Part shown: one piece after another, positions 25,811 through 34,342 of the stretch
Position numbering within the stretch: position 1 is the first letter of the stretch
Layout: each line of letters begins with the position of its first letter
Origin: Sphingomonas leidyi
GTDB lineage: Bacteria; Pseudomonadota; Alphaproteobacteria; Sphingomonadales; Sphingomonadaceae
Reading direction: 5' to 3'
Assembly (NCBI RefSeq): GCF_011761945.1
Contig: NZ_JAASQV010000001.1
Span: forward strand, 806,001 to 870,000
DNA: 64,000 nucleotides
Translations under genes and position numbers: made by a program
The notes under the pieces: model-generated
Told to the model about the DNA's origin: nothing
Databases searched by the model: none
What the model saw: only the letters and a program-made list of their open reading frames with translations

Positions 25811-27214
25811 ATGTCGGATAACTTCAATTACATAGCTTTCGGTAACCCCGATTATGTCGAGGGGAAGATCAAGACGATCGGGATGAACCGGGCGCGCATG
25901 TTCGAATATACGCCCACCGACATCGAGGAGCGGCTTGGCGATCTGGACGCAAGCGCCGTCGCCTTCCTGGAGAAGCTGCCCACTTTCCTCTGCAGCGAGG
26001 TCATCCGCAAGGGCAGGGGCGAAGGCGTCTCGATGCTCGTCAAATATGGCCGGATCGACGAGACCGAGGCGGGGCGGAGGGAAGTGTCCACCCGGTTCGA
26101 GACGCTCATCGATTTCGGCGAGGTCGACTTTGCCGACCTCGACCAGGCCCGTGACCTGTTCGGCGCCGATGCCTATCAGCTCTTTCGCACGCATTGGGCC
26201 GTCAGGGCGGGGGATGCGCAGGCGATCTTGGCCGAGTTGGCGAAACTGAAGCCGGGCCTCAAACCTGTTCTCGCGAAACTGGTCGCGCAGCAAGTCGAGC
26301 CGGGGGCCGCGGCACCGCCGCCGCGTATCCGGGAGACGCTCGGCGTCGCCGGCAGCGTCGAGGCCTTCCTGCAACTGCTGTACAAGCTGTCCGGCGATGG
26401 GCAGGCCGACGGCGAGCCGTCCAGCGACGAAGACACCGAAAGCTTCTTTCGCGGGCATGACGATGCGCGCTTCGAGCTGACGCCGTCTCTCTTGCGGAAA
26501 TCGGCGGATGGCGCCTGGCAGTTCATGCCGAACGAGGACCGGCTCTGCAAAGAGTTGCTCATTGCCCATTATGACGAGTTCCAGGCCGATCAATATTGCT
26601 TCGACCGCCTGGTCCGCATGCAGCATTACGGGCTGCCGACCCGGCTCCTGGATATTTCGAGCAATCCGCTGGTTGCGCTGTTCTTCGCCTGTCACGGGAG
26701 GGACGGGCCGAGCGACGTCGACGGTGAAGTCATCGTCTTTCGCGTGCGATCGGACGACGTGAAATATTACGACTCCGATACGGTGAGCTGCCTGGCCAAC
26801 ATCTCCAACCTGACGTTCGAGCAGAAGAACGCCATGAACTTGAACCTCGCTATGGAGGCGTTCAACAGAACCGAGGTCGCCGGGAAGCTGTTGCATCACA
26901 TCAAGTCGGAAAAGGGCTTCTTCGAGCCTCGCATGGTCCCCGACGATCTCAGGTCGATCGTTTGCGTGAAGGCGAAGCGAACCAACACGCGGATCAAGTC
27001 GCAGGCGGGAGCCTTCCTGCTCTACGGGCATGACGCGACGCTTTCCGAGGATGGCCAGGAGGGCATGGCGATTTCCCGGATCACGATCACCGACAAGGCG
27101 CACATCCTGCGCCAGCTCGACAGCATCAACGTCAATGCGACTACCGTGTATCCGAGCATCGACCAGACGACCGTTCATCTTCGGGAGCGATATCGGGGAG
27201 GGCGTTGCGCCTGA
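25811..27214 (+). CDS. FRG-domain protein with an uncharacterised N-terminal half
   Basis: A 467-residue soluble protein. An FRG domain starts near 205, with FFRGHDD at 212-218 (the Phe-Arg-Gly that names the family), ELTPSLLRK, a helical stretch, and RMQHYGLPTRLLDISSNPLVALFFAC at 269-294, written here only to its motif limits. The first 195 residues are mainly helical and not recognised. FRG domains occur in proteins linked to phage resistance and mobile islands, but no activity is established for this one. It stands alone between a TonB receptor (divergent) and the exopolysaccharide operon. By eye its DNA has fewer GC-rich codons than its neighbours, suggesting acquisition. A hairpin covers its stop codon. 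Confidence 0.8.
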   Translation: MSDNFNYIAFGNPDYVEGKIKTIGMNRARMFEYTPTDIEERLGDLDASAVAFLEKLPTFLCSEVIRKGRGEGVSMLVKYGRIDETEAGRREVSTRFETLIDFGEVDFADLDQARDLFGADAYQLFRTHWAVRAGDAQAILAELAKLKPGLKPVLAKLVAQQVEPGAAAPPPRIRETLGVAGSVEAFLQLLYKLSGDGQADGEPSSDEDTESFFRGHDDARFELTPSLLRKSADGAWQFMPNEDRLCKELLIAHYDEFQADQYCFDRLVRMQHYGLPTRLLDISSNPLVALFFACHGRDGPSDVDGEVIVFRVRSDDVKYYDSDTVSCLANISNLTFEQKNAMNLNLAMEAFNRTEVAGKLLHHIKSEKGFFEPRMVPDDLRSIVCVKAKRTNTRIKSQAGAFLLYGHDATLSEDGQEGMAISRITITDKAHILRQLDSINVNATTVYPSIDQTTVHLRERYRGGRCA

Positions 27215-27232
27215 GCGGGCGCGGTCCCGCTC
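27213..27232 (+). terminator. Hairpin at the end of the FRG gene
   Basis: GAGCGGG-N6-CCCGCTC, a perfect seven-base stem overlapping the FRG stop codon. No T tract follows. It would separate this gene from the exopolysaccharide operon that starts 150 bases later. Confidence 0.45.
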
Positions 27233-27383
27233 CGGGAATGCGTGCCCCAACGGGATAAGGCGACGAACGGTCCGCAAGGCCTAACCCGATATTTACCTCT
27301 CGCCCCCATAGCTGAGCGTGATCCTGTGCGGGTTGCTGCCGAGACGTCGGCGGCGCGTCTGCCCGCCGGGAAAGGAGCTCGGC

Positions 27384-28028
27384 ATGCGTTTCATCGGTTT
27401 CGGCAGGACAATTCTGGCTCTCGGCGCGGCGGCGGCGCTGCTGGCGGGGTGCGGCGGCGGGGGCGGCCGCCCGGAGCTGCCGCCCGCGGCTGCGGTAACG
27501 CAGCGCGAAGTGCCGAGCGACGAATATGTCATCGGCCCGATGGACCAGCTCCAGATCTTCGTGTGGCGCAATCCCGAGCTGTCGGCGAAGGTGCAGGTGC
27601 GCCCCGACGGCCGCATCACCGTGCCGCTGATCAGCGACATGCCGGCGGTGGGCAAGACCCCGGCGATGCTGGCGGACGACCTGAAATTCGCGCTGAGCGA
27701 GTATATCAAGGATCCGATCGTCTCGGTGATCGTCGAGAATTTCAACGGGACATACAGCCAGCAGGTCCGCGTCGTCGGCGCGACCGAGAAGCCGGCCTCG
27801 ATCCCCTATCGCGCCAACATGACCCTGCTCGACGCGATGATCGCGGTGGGCGGCCTCAGCGAGTTCGCGGCGGGCAATCGCGCGCGGCTGGTGCGCTACG
27901 ACCGGCAGACCGGCAAGCAGACCGAATACAAGGTACGCCTGGGCGACCTGCTGAAGAACGGCGACATCAAGGCGAACGTCAAGCTCGAGCCGGGCGACGT
28001 GATCATCATCCCCACGAGCATGTTCTGA
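27384..28028 (+). CDS. XrtA-system polysaccharide export lipoprotein (Wza-like)
   Basis: A 214-residue outer-membrane-directed export protein. The lipobox LLAGC (about 18-22) after a hydrophobic signal makes it a lipoprotein. A polysaccharide-export domain (EYVIGPMDQLQIFVWRNPEL) and a SLBB-like domain (VRVVGATEKPASIPYR and MTLLDAMIAVGGLSEFAAG) follow, with LEPGDVIIIP near the C-terminus. It forms the outer-membrane channel part of the export machine. The ATG at 27384 has a strong AAAGGAG seven bases upstream; the frame open from 27318 is not used. First gene of the exopolysaccharide operon; the next gene follows after ten bases. Confidence 0.93.
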   Translation: MRFIGFGRTILALGAAAALLAGCGGGGGRPELPPAAAVTQREVPSDEYVIGPMDQLQIFVWRNPELSAKVQVRPDGRITVPLISDMPAVGKTPAMLADDLKFALSEYIKDPIVSVIVENFNGTYSQQVRVVGATEKPASIPYRANMTLLDAMIAVGGLSEFAAGNRARLVRYDRQTGKQTEYKVRLGDLLKNGDIKANVKLEPGDVIIIPTSMF

Positions 28029-28038
28029 GGTAGCGCGG

Positions 28039-29553
28039 GTGGGGAGCCTCTACGACGAGCTGCGCGGCGCACTGCACGCGATCTGGCAGCGGCGCTGGGT
28101 GGCGCTGGCGGTGGCCTGGGGCATCTGCCTGGCCGGCTGGCTGGTGGTGTCGCAGATGCCCAACAACTATGAATCGCGCGCGCGCATCTTCGTGCAGCTG
28201 CGCCAGATCATCCCGACCGACGGGACGACGGCGCTCAACCAGCAAAAGGATCTCGACCGGGTCCGCCAGACGCTGACCGCGGCGGTGAACCTGGAGAAGG
28301 TGGTGCGCGGCACCGACCTGGCCCGCACCGTGGCGACCGACCGCGACGTGGCGGACCGGGTGGCCGGCCTCCAGAAGGCGATCAAGCTGACCGCGCAGCA
28401 GGACAATCTGTTCGAGATCAGCGTAACCGCGCCGAGCGGCAAGCTCGCCCGCCAGATCACCCAGAAGCTGATCGACATCTTCGTCGAGGCGAACCTCTCC
28501 GACAATCGCGACCAGTCGAGCCAGTCGCTCGACTTCATGGACCAGCAGCTCGACGCGCGGCAGAAGCAGCTCGCGGACGCCGAGGCGAAGAAGGCGGACT
28601 TCCAGAACCGCTATCTCGGTTCGCTGCCCGGCACCGGATCGATCGACGATCGCGTCTCGGCGGCGCGCACCCAGCTCGCCCAGATCCAGTCCGATCTGGC
28701 GGCGGCGCAGTCGAGCCTCAACGTCGTCAACGCCCAGATGGCGAGCACCCCGGCCAATGTCGCCGGCGCTGGCGGCGGCGCGGTGACCGGCCCGGCGCGG
28801 GCGCGGCTCGCGGCGATCCAGGGCCAGCTCGCCGACGCGCGGGCCAAGGGCTATACCGACAGCCATCCCGACGTGATCGCGCTGAAGAACCAGCTCGCTG
28901 CGGCACAGAGTGCGGCGGCGCGCGAACCGGTGGTGAGCGGCGCTTCGGCCGGCGCTTCCAATCCGGTCTATATCGGCCTGCAATCGATGCGGGCCGACAA
29001 GCAGGCGACCGTCGCCGCGCTGATCCAGCGCAAGGCGCAGATCGAAGGCGACCTCAACCTGCTCCAGGCGAAGATGGCCGAAGCGCCGGGCGTGGCCGCC
29101 GAACAGGGCGAGATCGAGCGCCAATATCAGGTGCTCAAGGGCCAGTACGACACGCTGCTCGCCCAGCGCGAGCAGATGAAGATCGCGAGCCAGGCGCAGA
29201 ATGTCGCCGATGCCGACAAGTTCAACGTGGTCGATCCGCCCACCCAGCCGCGCGCACCGAGCTCGCCCAACCGGCCGCTGCTGCTCACCGGCGTGCTGAT
29301 CGCCGGCCTGGGCGCCGGCCTGGCCGCGGCCTTCGCGCTGGGAAAGCTGACGACGACCTTCCCGACCGCCGCCAAGCTCGAAAAGGCGAGCGGCATGCCG
29401 GTGATCGGCGCGATCGGCGAAGTGGTGACCGCGGCGCAGACCGCGATGCGCCGCAGGAAGCTGGTGCTGTTCGCCGGCGGGCTGGCCGCCTTGTGCTTCG
29501 CCTATGTCGGGCTGATCGGCGTCGAGTTCCTCCAACGCGGCATGGGAGCCTGA
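28039..29553 (+). CDS. XrtA-system polysaccharide chain-length determinant (Wzz/GumC-like)
   Basis: A 504-residue polysaccharide co-polymerase of the inner membrane. An N-terminal helix (about 19-37) and a C-terminal helix pair (about 415-435 and 475-495) flank a long periplasmic region with coiled-coil stretches (QQLDARQKQLADAEAKKADF and VAAEQGEIERQYQVLKGQYD). It sets chain length together with the tyrosine kinase encoded next. Starts with GTG, with GAGG about ten bases upstream. The gene ends one base before the kinase ATG, indicating tight coupling. Confidence 0.92.
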   Translation: MGSLYDELRGALHAIWQRRWVALAVAWGICLAGWLVVSQMPNNYESRARIFVQLRQIIPTDGTTALNQQKDLDRVRQTLTAAVNLEKVVRGTDLARTVATDRDVADRVAGLQKAIKLTAQQDNLFEISVTAPSGKLARQITQKLIDIFVEANLSDNRDQSSQSLDFMDQQLDARQKQLADAEAKKADFQNRYLGSLPGTGSIDDRVSAARTQLAQIQSDLAAAQSSLNVVNAQMASTPANVAGAGGGAVTGPARARLAAIQGQLADARAKGYTDSHPDVIALKNQLAAAQSAAAREPVVSGASAGASNPVYIGLQSMRADKQATVAALIQRKAQIEGDLNLLQAKMAEAPGVAAEQGEIERQYQVLKGQYDTLLAQREQMKIASQAQNVADADKFNVVDPPTQPRAPSSPNRPLLLTGVLIAGLGAGLAAAFALGKLTTTFPTAAKLEKASGMPVIGAIGEVVTAAQTAMRRRKLVLFAGGLAALCFAYVGLIGVEFLQRGMGA

Positions 29554-29554
29554 G

Positions 29555-30694
29555 ATGAACGACCAGACTCCCCGCCGGCTCAAGGGGTCGCTGCTCGAAC
29601 GGGCGGCGTCTTCGTTCCATTATGCGCCCCCGCCGATCGAGGCGCCGGAGGAAACGCCGGCCCCGCCGCCGGTGCGCAAGCGCGCCATGGCACCGGCGGC
29701 GCAACCCGCGGTGGTGGCCCCGCCGCCGGTGCCGCAGCCCCCGGTGCCGCAGCCCGAAGCCCAGGTCGAGCCGGCGCCCGTGCCGCCGGCGCCCGAGCCG
29801 GCCCGGGTGCAGCAGGTGCCCGAACCCATCATCGAGCCCGAGCCCGAGCCCGAGCCCGCTCCCGAACCGGTGCAGCCGGCGCTCGCGCGCGGCATCCCCG
29901 CCGAGCCCGAGCCGCAGATCGCCACCGCACGCCCGGCCGGACGCCGCACGGCGTCGCTCGACCGCGACGTGCTCGAACGGGGCGGGATGCTGATGCCCGG
30001 CGCGGCGATCACGCCGCTGGCCGAGGAGTTCCGCATGGTGAAGCGCCAGCTGCTGCTCACCGCCCGCGCCGTTGCCGCCAAGGATACCGCCAAGGCGGCC
30101 GACCGCGCCCGCATGATCCTGGTCTGCTCGGCCCAGCCGGGCGAAGGCAAGACCTTCTGCGCGATCAACCTCGCGCTCTCGATGGCGACCGAGAAGGACG
30201 TTGAGGTGCTGCTGGTCGATGCCGACTTCCCCAAGCCGGACGTGCTGCCGCGCCTGGGCCTGCCGGACGGCCCGGGCCTGCTCGACGTGCTGGCGGGATC
30301 GGTGGCGAGCGTCGAGGACTGCATCATCGACACCGACGTGCCGCAGCTTTCGGTGCTGCCGGCCGGCGCGCGCTCCATCAGCGACACCGAGCTGCTGGCG
30401 AGCGATCGTGCCCGCGCACTGCTCGACGGGCTGGCCGAGGCCAATCCGCGCCGCATCGTGATCTTCGATTCGCCGCCCGCGCTGGCCGCGTCCCCCGCAT
30501 CGGTGCTGGCGCTGCACGTGGGGCAGGTGATGCTCGTGGTGCGCGCCGACAGGACCAGCGAGGGCGATCTGCGCCAGGCGGTGAACACGCTCGATGCCTG
30601 CGAGCATATCCAGCTCGTGCTCAATTCCGTGTCGTTCCAGCCGGGCGGGCGGCGGTTCGGCAGCTATTACGAATATGGGGAGGAAGGCCGGTGA
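29555..30694 (+). CDS. XrtA-associated tyrosine autokinase (CpsD/CapB family)
   Basis: A 379-residue bacterial tyrosine kinase. The first 130 residues are a Pro/Glu/Ala-rich linker with hexanucleotide-encoded Pro-Glu repeats. The kinase domain has Walker A AQPGEGKTF near 191-199, Walker A' VLLVDADFPKPD near 221, and Walker B IVIFDSPP near 305. The C-terminus carries a short tyrosine cluster (GSYYEYGEE), the expected autophosphorylation site. It controls polymer assembly by cycling phosphorylation with the Wzz-like partner just upstream. The gene overlaps the next start as GTGA. Confidence 0.92.
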   Translation: MNDQTPRRLKGSLLERAASSFHYAPPPIEAPEETPAPPPVRKRAMAPAAQPAVVAPPPVPQPPVPQPEAQVEPAPVPPAPEPARVQQVPEPIIEPEPEPEPAPEPVQPALARGIPAEPEPQIATARPAGRRTASLDRDVLERGGMLMPGAAITPLAEEFRMVKRQLLLTARAVAAKDTAKAADRARMILVCSAQPGEGKTFCAINLALSMATEKDVEVLLVDADFPKPDVLPRLGLPDGPGLLDVLAGSVASVEDCIIDTDVPQLSVLPAGARSISDTELLASDRARALLDGLAEANPRRIVIFDSPPALAASPASVLALHVGQVMLVVRADRTSEGDLRQAVNTLDACEHIQLVLNSVSFQPGGRRFGSYYEYGEEGR

Positions 30695-32286
30695 AGCGGC
30701 TCATCGTCACGGGCGCGGCGCTTGCCGCCGTCATGGCCGCCGCGCCGGCCAGCGCGCAGCGCGCGCGCATCACGCCGTATATCGATGCGAGCCAGGTGGT
30801 CGCGGCCGATCTCAACGGCGGCGACGTGCTGACCTATTCGACGATCGGCGCGGGGATCGACGCCTCGGTCCAGTCGCGCCGCGTCGAGGTGCAGGTTAGC
30901 TATCGCTACGAGCACCGGTTCGATTATCAGAACAAGCTGAACAACGATCACACGCACAGCGGCCTGGCGACCGTGAAGGCGAAGGTGGCGCCGGGCTTCT
31001 CGATCGAGGCGGGCGGTATCGCGACGCGCACCCGCTCGGACATCCGGGGCGACGTGCAGACCAGCAATGTCGGCAATTTCAGCAATTCGGCCCAGGTCTT
31101 CTCGGGCTATATCGGGCCGAACGTGGCGACGCATCTGGGGCCGATGTTCGTCAACGGCGCCTATCGCTTCGGCTACACCAAGGTCGAGGCGCCCGGGCAG
31201 ACCGGCGTGGCGCCGGGTCAGCCGCGGCTCGACAATTACGACGATTCCAAGGTGCATGTCGCAACCGCCAGCGTCGGCGTGAAATCGGGCACCGTGCTGC
31301 CCGTCGGCATCACTGCCAGCGGTGCCTACACGCGCGAGGATGCCGGCCAGCTCGACCAGCGCTTCGAGGGCAAATATGGCCGCGGCGACGTGGTGCTGCC
31401 GGTGGCGCAGGGCCTCGCCGTGGCAGGCGGCGTCGGCTATGAGCAGATCAAGATCACTCAGCGCGACCCGCTGCGCGATACCGCCGGAAACCCGGTGGTC
31501 GACGGGGCGGGGCGCTTCAAGACCGATCCCAATTCGCCGCGCCGCATCGCCTATGACCTGGACGGCGTGTTCTGGGACGCGGGCGTGATCTGGCGGCCGA
31601 GCCGGCGCACCTTCCTGGAGGCGCGCGTCGGCCGCCGCTACGGCTCGATGAGCTATACCGGCTCGCTCAGCTATCAGGCGAGCCCGGGCAGCGGCATCCA
31701 GATCGGCGTCTATGACACGGTGCAGACCTTCGGCCAGCAGCTGAACGGCCAGCTCGCCACGCTGCCGACCGCGCTCGCCAGCACCACCGATCCGTTCGGC
31801 AACCAGTTCTCGGGCTGTGTCTACGGCACCACGGGCGCGGCGGCGGGCGGCTGCATGAACGGGGTCTTCGCCTCGGCGGCGACCTCGGCCTATCGCGCGC
31901 GCGGCGTGACCGCGGTGGCGGTGGCCGGCCGCGGCGGCACCCGTTTCGGCATCGGCGGCGGCTGGGCGCGGCGCGACTTCATCGCGCCGGCGGGCGGCAC
32001 TGCCTTCACCACCAACGGCACCAGCGACACCAGCATCTACGCCCAGCTCTTCGCCTCCACCGATGTGGGTCCGAACGGCGCCCTTCAGGGCAGCATCCTC
32101 GGCAGCTATTACAATAGCGACATTCCGGGGAATGACGGGATTTACGGTTGGGGAGCGAATACGGCCTATACCCATCGCTTCGGGCGGCTGGGCGCGACCC
32201 TTTCCGCGGGCGTGTTCGGGTTCGAGCGGGAGGGCCAGAGCTCGGCCAGCGCCCAGGCGCTGCTGGGATTGCGTTACGGTTTCTAA
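30691..32286 (+). CDS. XrtA-system-associated outer-membrane beta-barrel protein
   Basis: A 531-residue protein with a signal peptide (1-22, ending ASA) and a repetitive beta-strand pattern of alternating aromatic and polar residues through to the C-terminal GLRYGF, which ends with the Phe typical of outer-membrane barrels. Position and pattern match the PEP-CTERM-system outer-membrane protein found between the kinase and the ATPase in other XrtA loci. Its precise role in polymer export is not known. It starts with GTG overlapping the kinase stop, and the ATPase gene follows after 17 bases. Confidence 0.82.
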   Translation: MKRLIVTGAALAAVMAAAPASAQRARITPYIDASQVVAADLNGGDVLTYSTIGAGIDASVQSRRVEVQVSYRYEHRFDYQNKLNNDHTHSGLATVKAKVAPGFSIEAGGIATRTRSDIRGDVQTSNVGNFSNSAQVFSGYIGPNVATHLGPMFVNGAYRFGYTKVEAPGQTGVAPGQPRLDNYDDSKVHVATASVGVKSGTVLPVGITASGAYTREDAGQLDQRFEGKYGRGDVVLPVAQGLAVAGGVGYEQIKITQRDPLRDTAGNPVVDGAGRFKTDPNSPRRIAYDLDGVFWDAGVIWRPSRRTFLEARVGRRYGSMSYTGSLSYQASPGSGIQIGVYDTVQTFGQQLNGQLATLPTALASTTDPFGNQFSGCVYGTTGAAAGGCMNGVFASAATSAYRARGVTAVAVAGRGGTRFGIGGGWARRDFIAPAGGTAFTTNGTSDTSIYAQLFASTDVGPNGALQGSILGSYYNSDIPGNDGIYGWGANTAYTHRFGRLGATLSAGVFGFEREGQSSASAQALLGLRYGF

Positions 32287-32303
32287 GCGTCGGGACGAAG
32301 CAC

Positions 32304-33479
32304 ATGTACGACGACCATTACGGATTGAGCGGCCGGCCCTTCCAGCTGACCCCGGATCCGAAATTCTGGTTCGACACGGCCACCCACCGCAAGGCCATGG
32401 CCTATCTCGGCTATGGCCTCAGCCAGGGCGAGGGCTTTGTGGTGATCACCGGCGATCCCGGCGTGGGCAAGACCACGCTGATGGGCCATCTGCTGGGCGA
32501 GATCGATCGCGAGCGGCTGAACGTGATCAAGATCGTCTCGACCCAGCTGCGCCCCGAGGATCTGCTGCGGCTGGTCTGCCAGGGGCTGGGGATCGACTCG
32601 TCGAACCTCAACAAGGCCGAGATGCTGGGCGCGATCGAGCGCGGGCTGCACACCGTCGCACGCACCGGGCGGCGCACGCTGGTGGTGGTCGACGAGGCGC
32701 AGTCGCTGCCGATCGAGAGCCTGGAGGAGCTGCGCATGCTCTCCAACTTCCAGGCCGGCGGCTATCCGCTGCTGCAGATCTTCCTGCTCGGCCAGCCCGA
32801 GTTCCGTCTCACGTTGAGCGATCCCCGTCTCGAACAGCTGCGCCAGCGCGTGATTGCGATGCACCACCTCCAGCCGATGCAGGTGGATGAAGTCGAGCCC
32901 TATCTGATCCACCGCCTTTCCTGCGTCGGCTGGCGGGGCAAACCGCGCTTCACCAACGATGCGGTGGCGGCGATCCATCGCTGGTCGGGCGGCAGCCCGC
33001 GCCGGATCAACCAGCTTGCCAGCCGCGTGCTGCTGTTCGGCGCGGTCGAGGAGATGGAGACGTTCGGCGCGCACGAACTGGCCGCAGTGATCGCGGACCT
33101 GAACGACGACACGCCGGTCTCGGGCTATCGGCCCGCGCCGGTGGCGGCGCCAGCACCTTCGCCCGCGCCCGCGCCCGCGCCTGTGCTCGCGCCCGCGCCG
33201 CAGCCGGAACCCTATGAACTGACCGATGTCGCGCCGATGCCGATGGGCGCCCCGGTGCCGCCGCCGCGCCCCGCCGATCCGGTGCCGCTGCGCCCCGAAA
33301 TGGCCGTGCCGGCGAACGATCCGGCGCTGCAGCGCCGCATCACCGAGCTGGAGGGCCAGGTGCGCGACCAGGACGAGGCGCTGCGCCGCGTGCTGGGGTT
33401 GCTGGTCGACTGGGTGGAGCAGGGCGAAGGGCAGGGCCGCCGTCCCGACCTTTCGGCCATCCGCGGGAACGCGGCCTGA
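32304..33479 (+). CDS. XrtA-system-associated AAA ATPase (ExeA-like)
   Basis: A 391-residue ATPase. The N-terminal part has FxLTPDPKF-type sequence, Walker A GDPGVGKTT (about 49-57), Walker B LVVVDEAQ (about 127-134) and GGSPRRINQLASR (arginine-finger region), the ExeA/GspA type. Residues 275-345 are a Pro/Ala linker, and a short coiled coil (ITELEGQVRDQDEALRRVL) ends the protein. It has no membrane helix. The function in the XrtA system is unknown; assembly or localisation of the export complex is the usual guess. The ATG at 32304 begins the family sequence; the open frame upstream lies in the barrel gene. Confidence 0.9.
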   Translation: MYDDHYGLSGRPFQLTPDPKFWFDTATHRKAMAYLGYGLSQGEGFVVITGDPGVGKTTLMGHLLGEIDRERLNVIKIVSTQLRPEDLLRLVCQGLGIDSSNLNKAEMLGAIERGLHTVARTGRRTLVVVDEAQSLPIESLEELRMLSNFQAGGYPLLQIFLLGQPEFRLTLSDPRLEQLRQRVIAMHHLQPMQVDEVEPYLIHRLSCVGWRGKPRFTNDAVAAIHRWSGGSPRRINQLASRVLLFGAVEEMETFGAHELAAVIADLNDDTPVSGYRPAPVAAPAPSPAPAPAPVLAPAPQPEPYELTDVAPMPMGAPVPPPRPADPVPLRPEMAVPANDPALQRRITELEGQVRDQDEALRRVLGLLVDWVEQGEGQGRRPDLSAIRGNAA

Positions 33480-33484
33480 TCCGC

Positions 33485-34342
33485 ATGGTGGTCAACGCCC
33501 TCTCGGTCGATGTCGAGGACTGGTTCCAGGTCGGTGCCTTCGAGAACACGATCCGGCGCGATGCGTGGGATTCGCTCGAGCACCGGGTCGAGGCGAACAC
33601 CGACAAGGTGCTCGCGCTGTTCGAGGCGGGCGGCGTGAAGGCAACTTTCTTCACGCTCGGCTGGGTGGCGGAGCGCTATCCCGCGCTGATCCGCCGCATC
33701 GCCGAGGCCGGGCACGAAGTCGCCAGCCATGGCTGGGACCATCAGCGCGTCTTCACCATGGGGCCCGAGCAGTTCCGCGCCGACCTGGCCACCGCCAGAA
33801 AGGCGCTGGAGGATGCGAGCGGAACCCGGGTGACCGGCTATCGCGCGCCGAGCTTCTCGATCGACCGCCGCACGCCCTGGGCGCATGAAGTGCTGGCCGA
33901 GTCGGGCTATGCCTATTCCTCCAGCGTCGCGCCGGTGAAGCACGATCATTATGGCTGGCACGATGCGCCGCGTGGAGCCTTCTGGCCGGTGCCGGGTGCC
34001 GAGCTGGTCGAGATCCCGATCACGCTGGCGCGTTTCCTGGGCCGCGAAGTGACCACCGGCGGCGGCTTCTTCCGCCTGCTGCCGGGCGAAGTGACCTATC
34101 GCGCGGTGCGCGCGGCGAACGACGCGGCGCGCCCCGCCATCTTCTATTTCCATCCCTGGGAGATCGACCCGGGCCAGCCGCGGGTGCAGGATGCGCCGTT
34201 CAAGTCGAAGCTGCGCCATTATAGCCGGCTGGGCGCGATGGCGGGCAAGCTCGAGACGCTGATCGCGGGGCACGCATGGGGACGGATGGACGAGATCGCG
34301 AGCCGCGAAGCGGAGCGGCTGAAGGCGGAGCGGCGCAAGTGA
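33485..34342 (+). CDS. XrtA-system polysaccharide deacetylase
   Basis: A 285-residue NodB-type carbohydrate esterase family 4 enzyme with the C-terminal extension typical of XrtA loci. Metal-binding residues are Asp12 in SVDVEDW and His82/His86 in EVASHGWDHQ; YRAPSFS supplies the next motif, and FYFHPWEIDPGQP carries the C-terminal catalytic His. It removes acetyl groups from N-acetylhexosamine in the polymer or its precursor. No signal peptide, so it probably acts in the cytosol on a precursor or at the membrane. It overlaps the FemAB-like gene as GTGA. Confidence 0.92.
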   Translation: MVVNALSVDVEDWFQVGAFENTIRRDAWDSLEHRVEANTDKVLALFEAGGVKATFFTLGWVAERYPALIRRIAEAGHEVASHGWDHQRVFTMGPEQFRADLATARKALEDASGTRVTGYRAPSFSIDRRTPWAHEVLAESGYAYSSSVAPVKHDHYGWHDAPRGAFWPVPGAELVEIPITLARFLGREVTTGGGFFRLLPGEVTYRAVRAANDAARPAIFYFHPWEIDPGQPRVQDAPFKSKLRHYSRLGAMAGKLETLIAGHAWGRMDEIASREAERLKAERRK

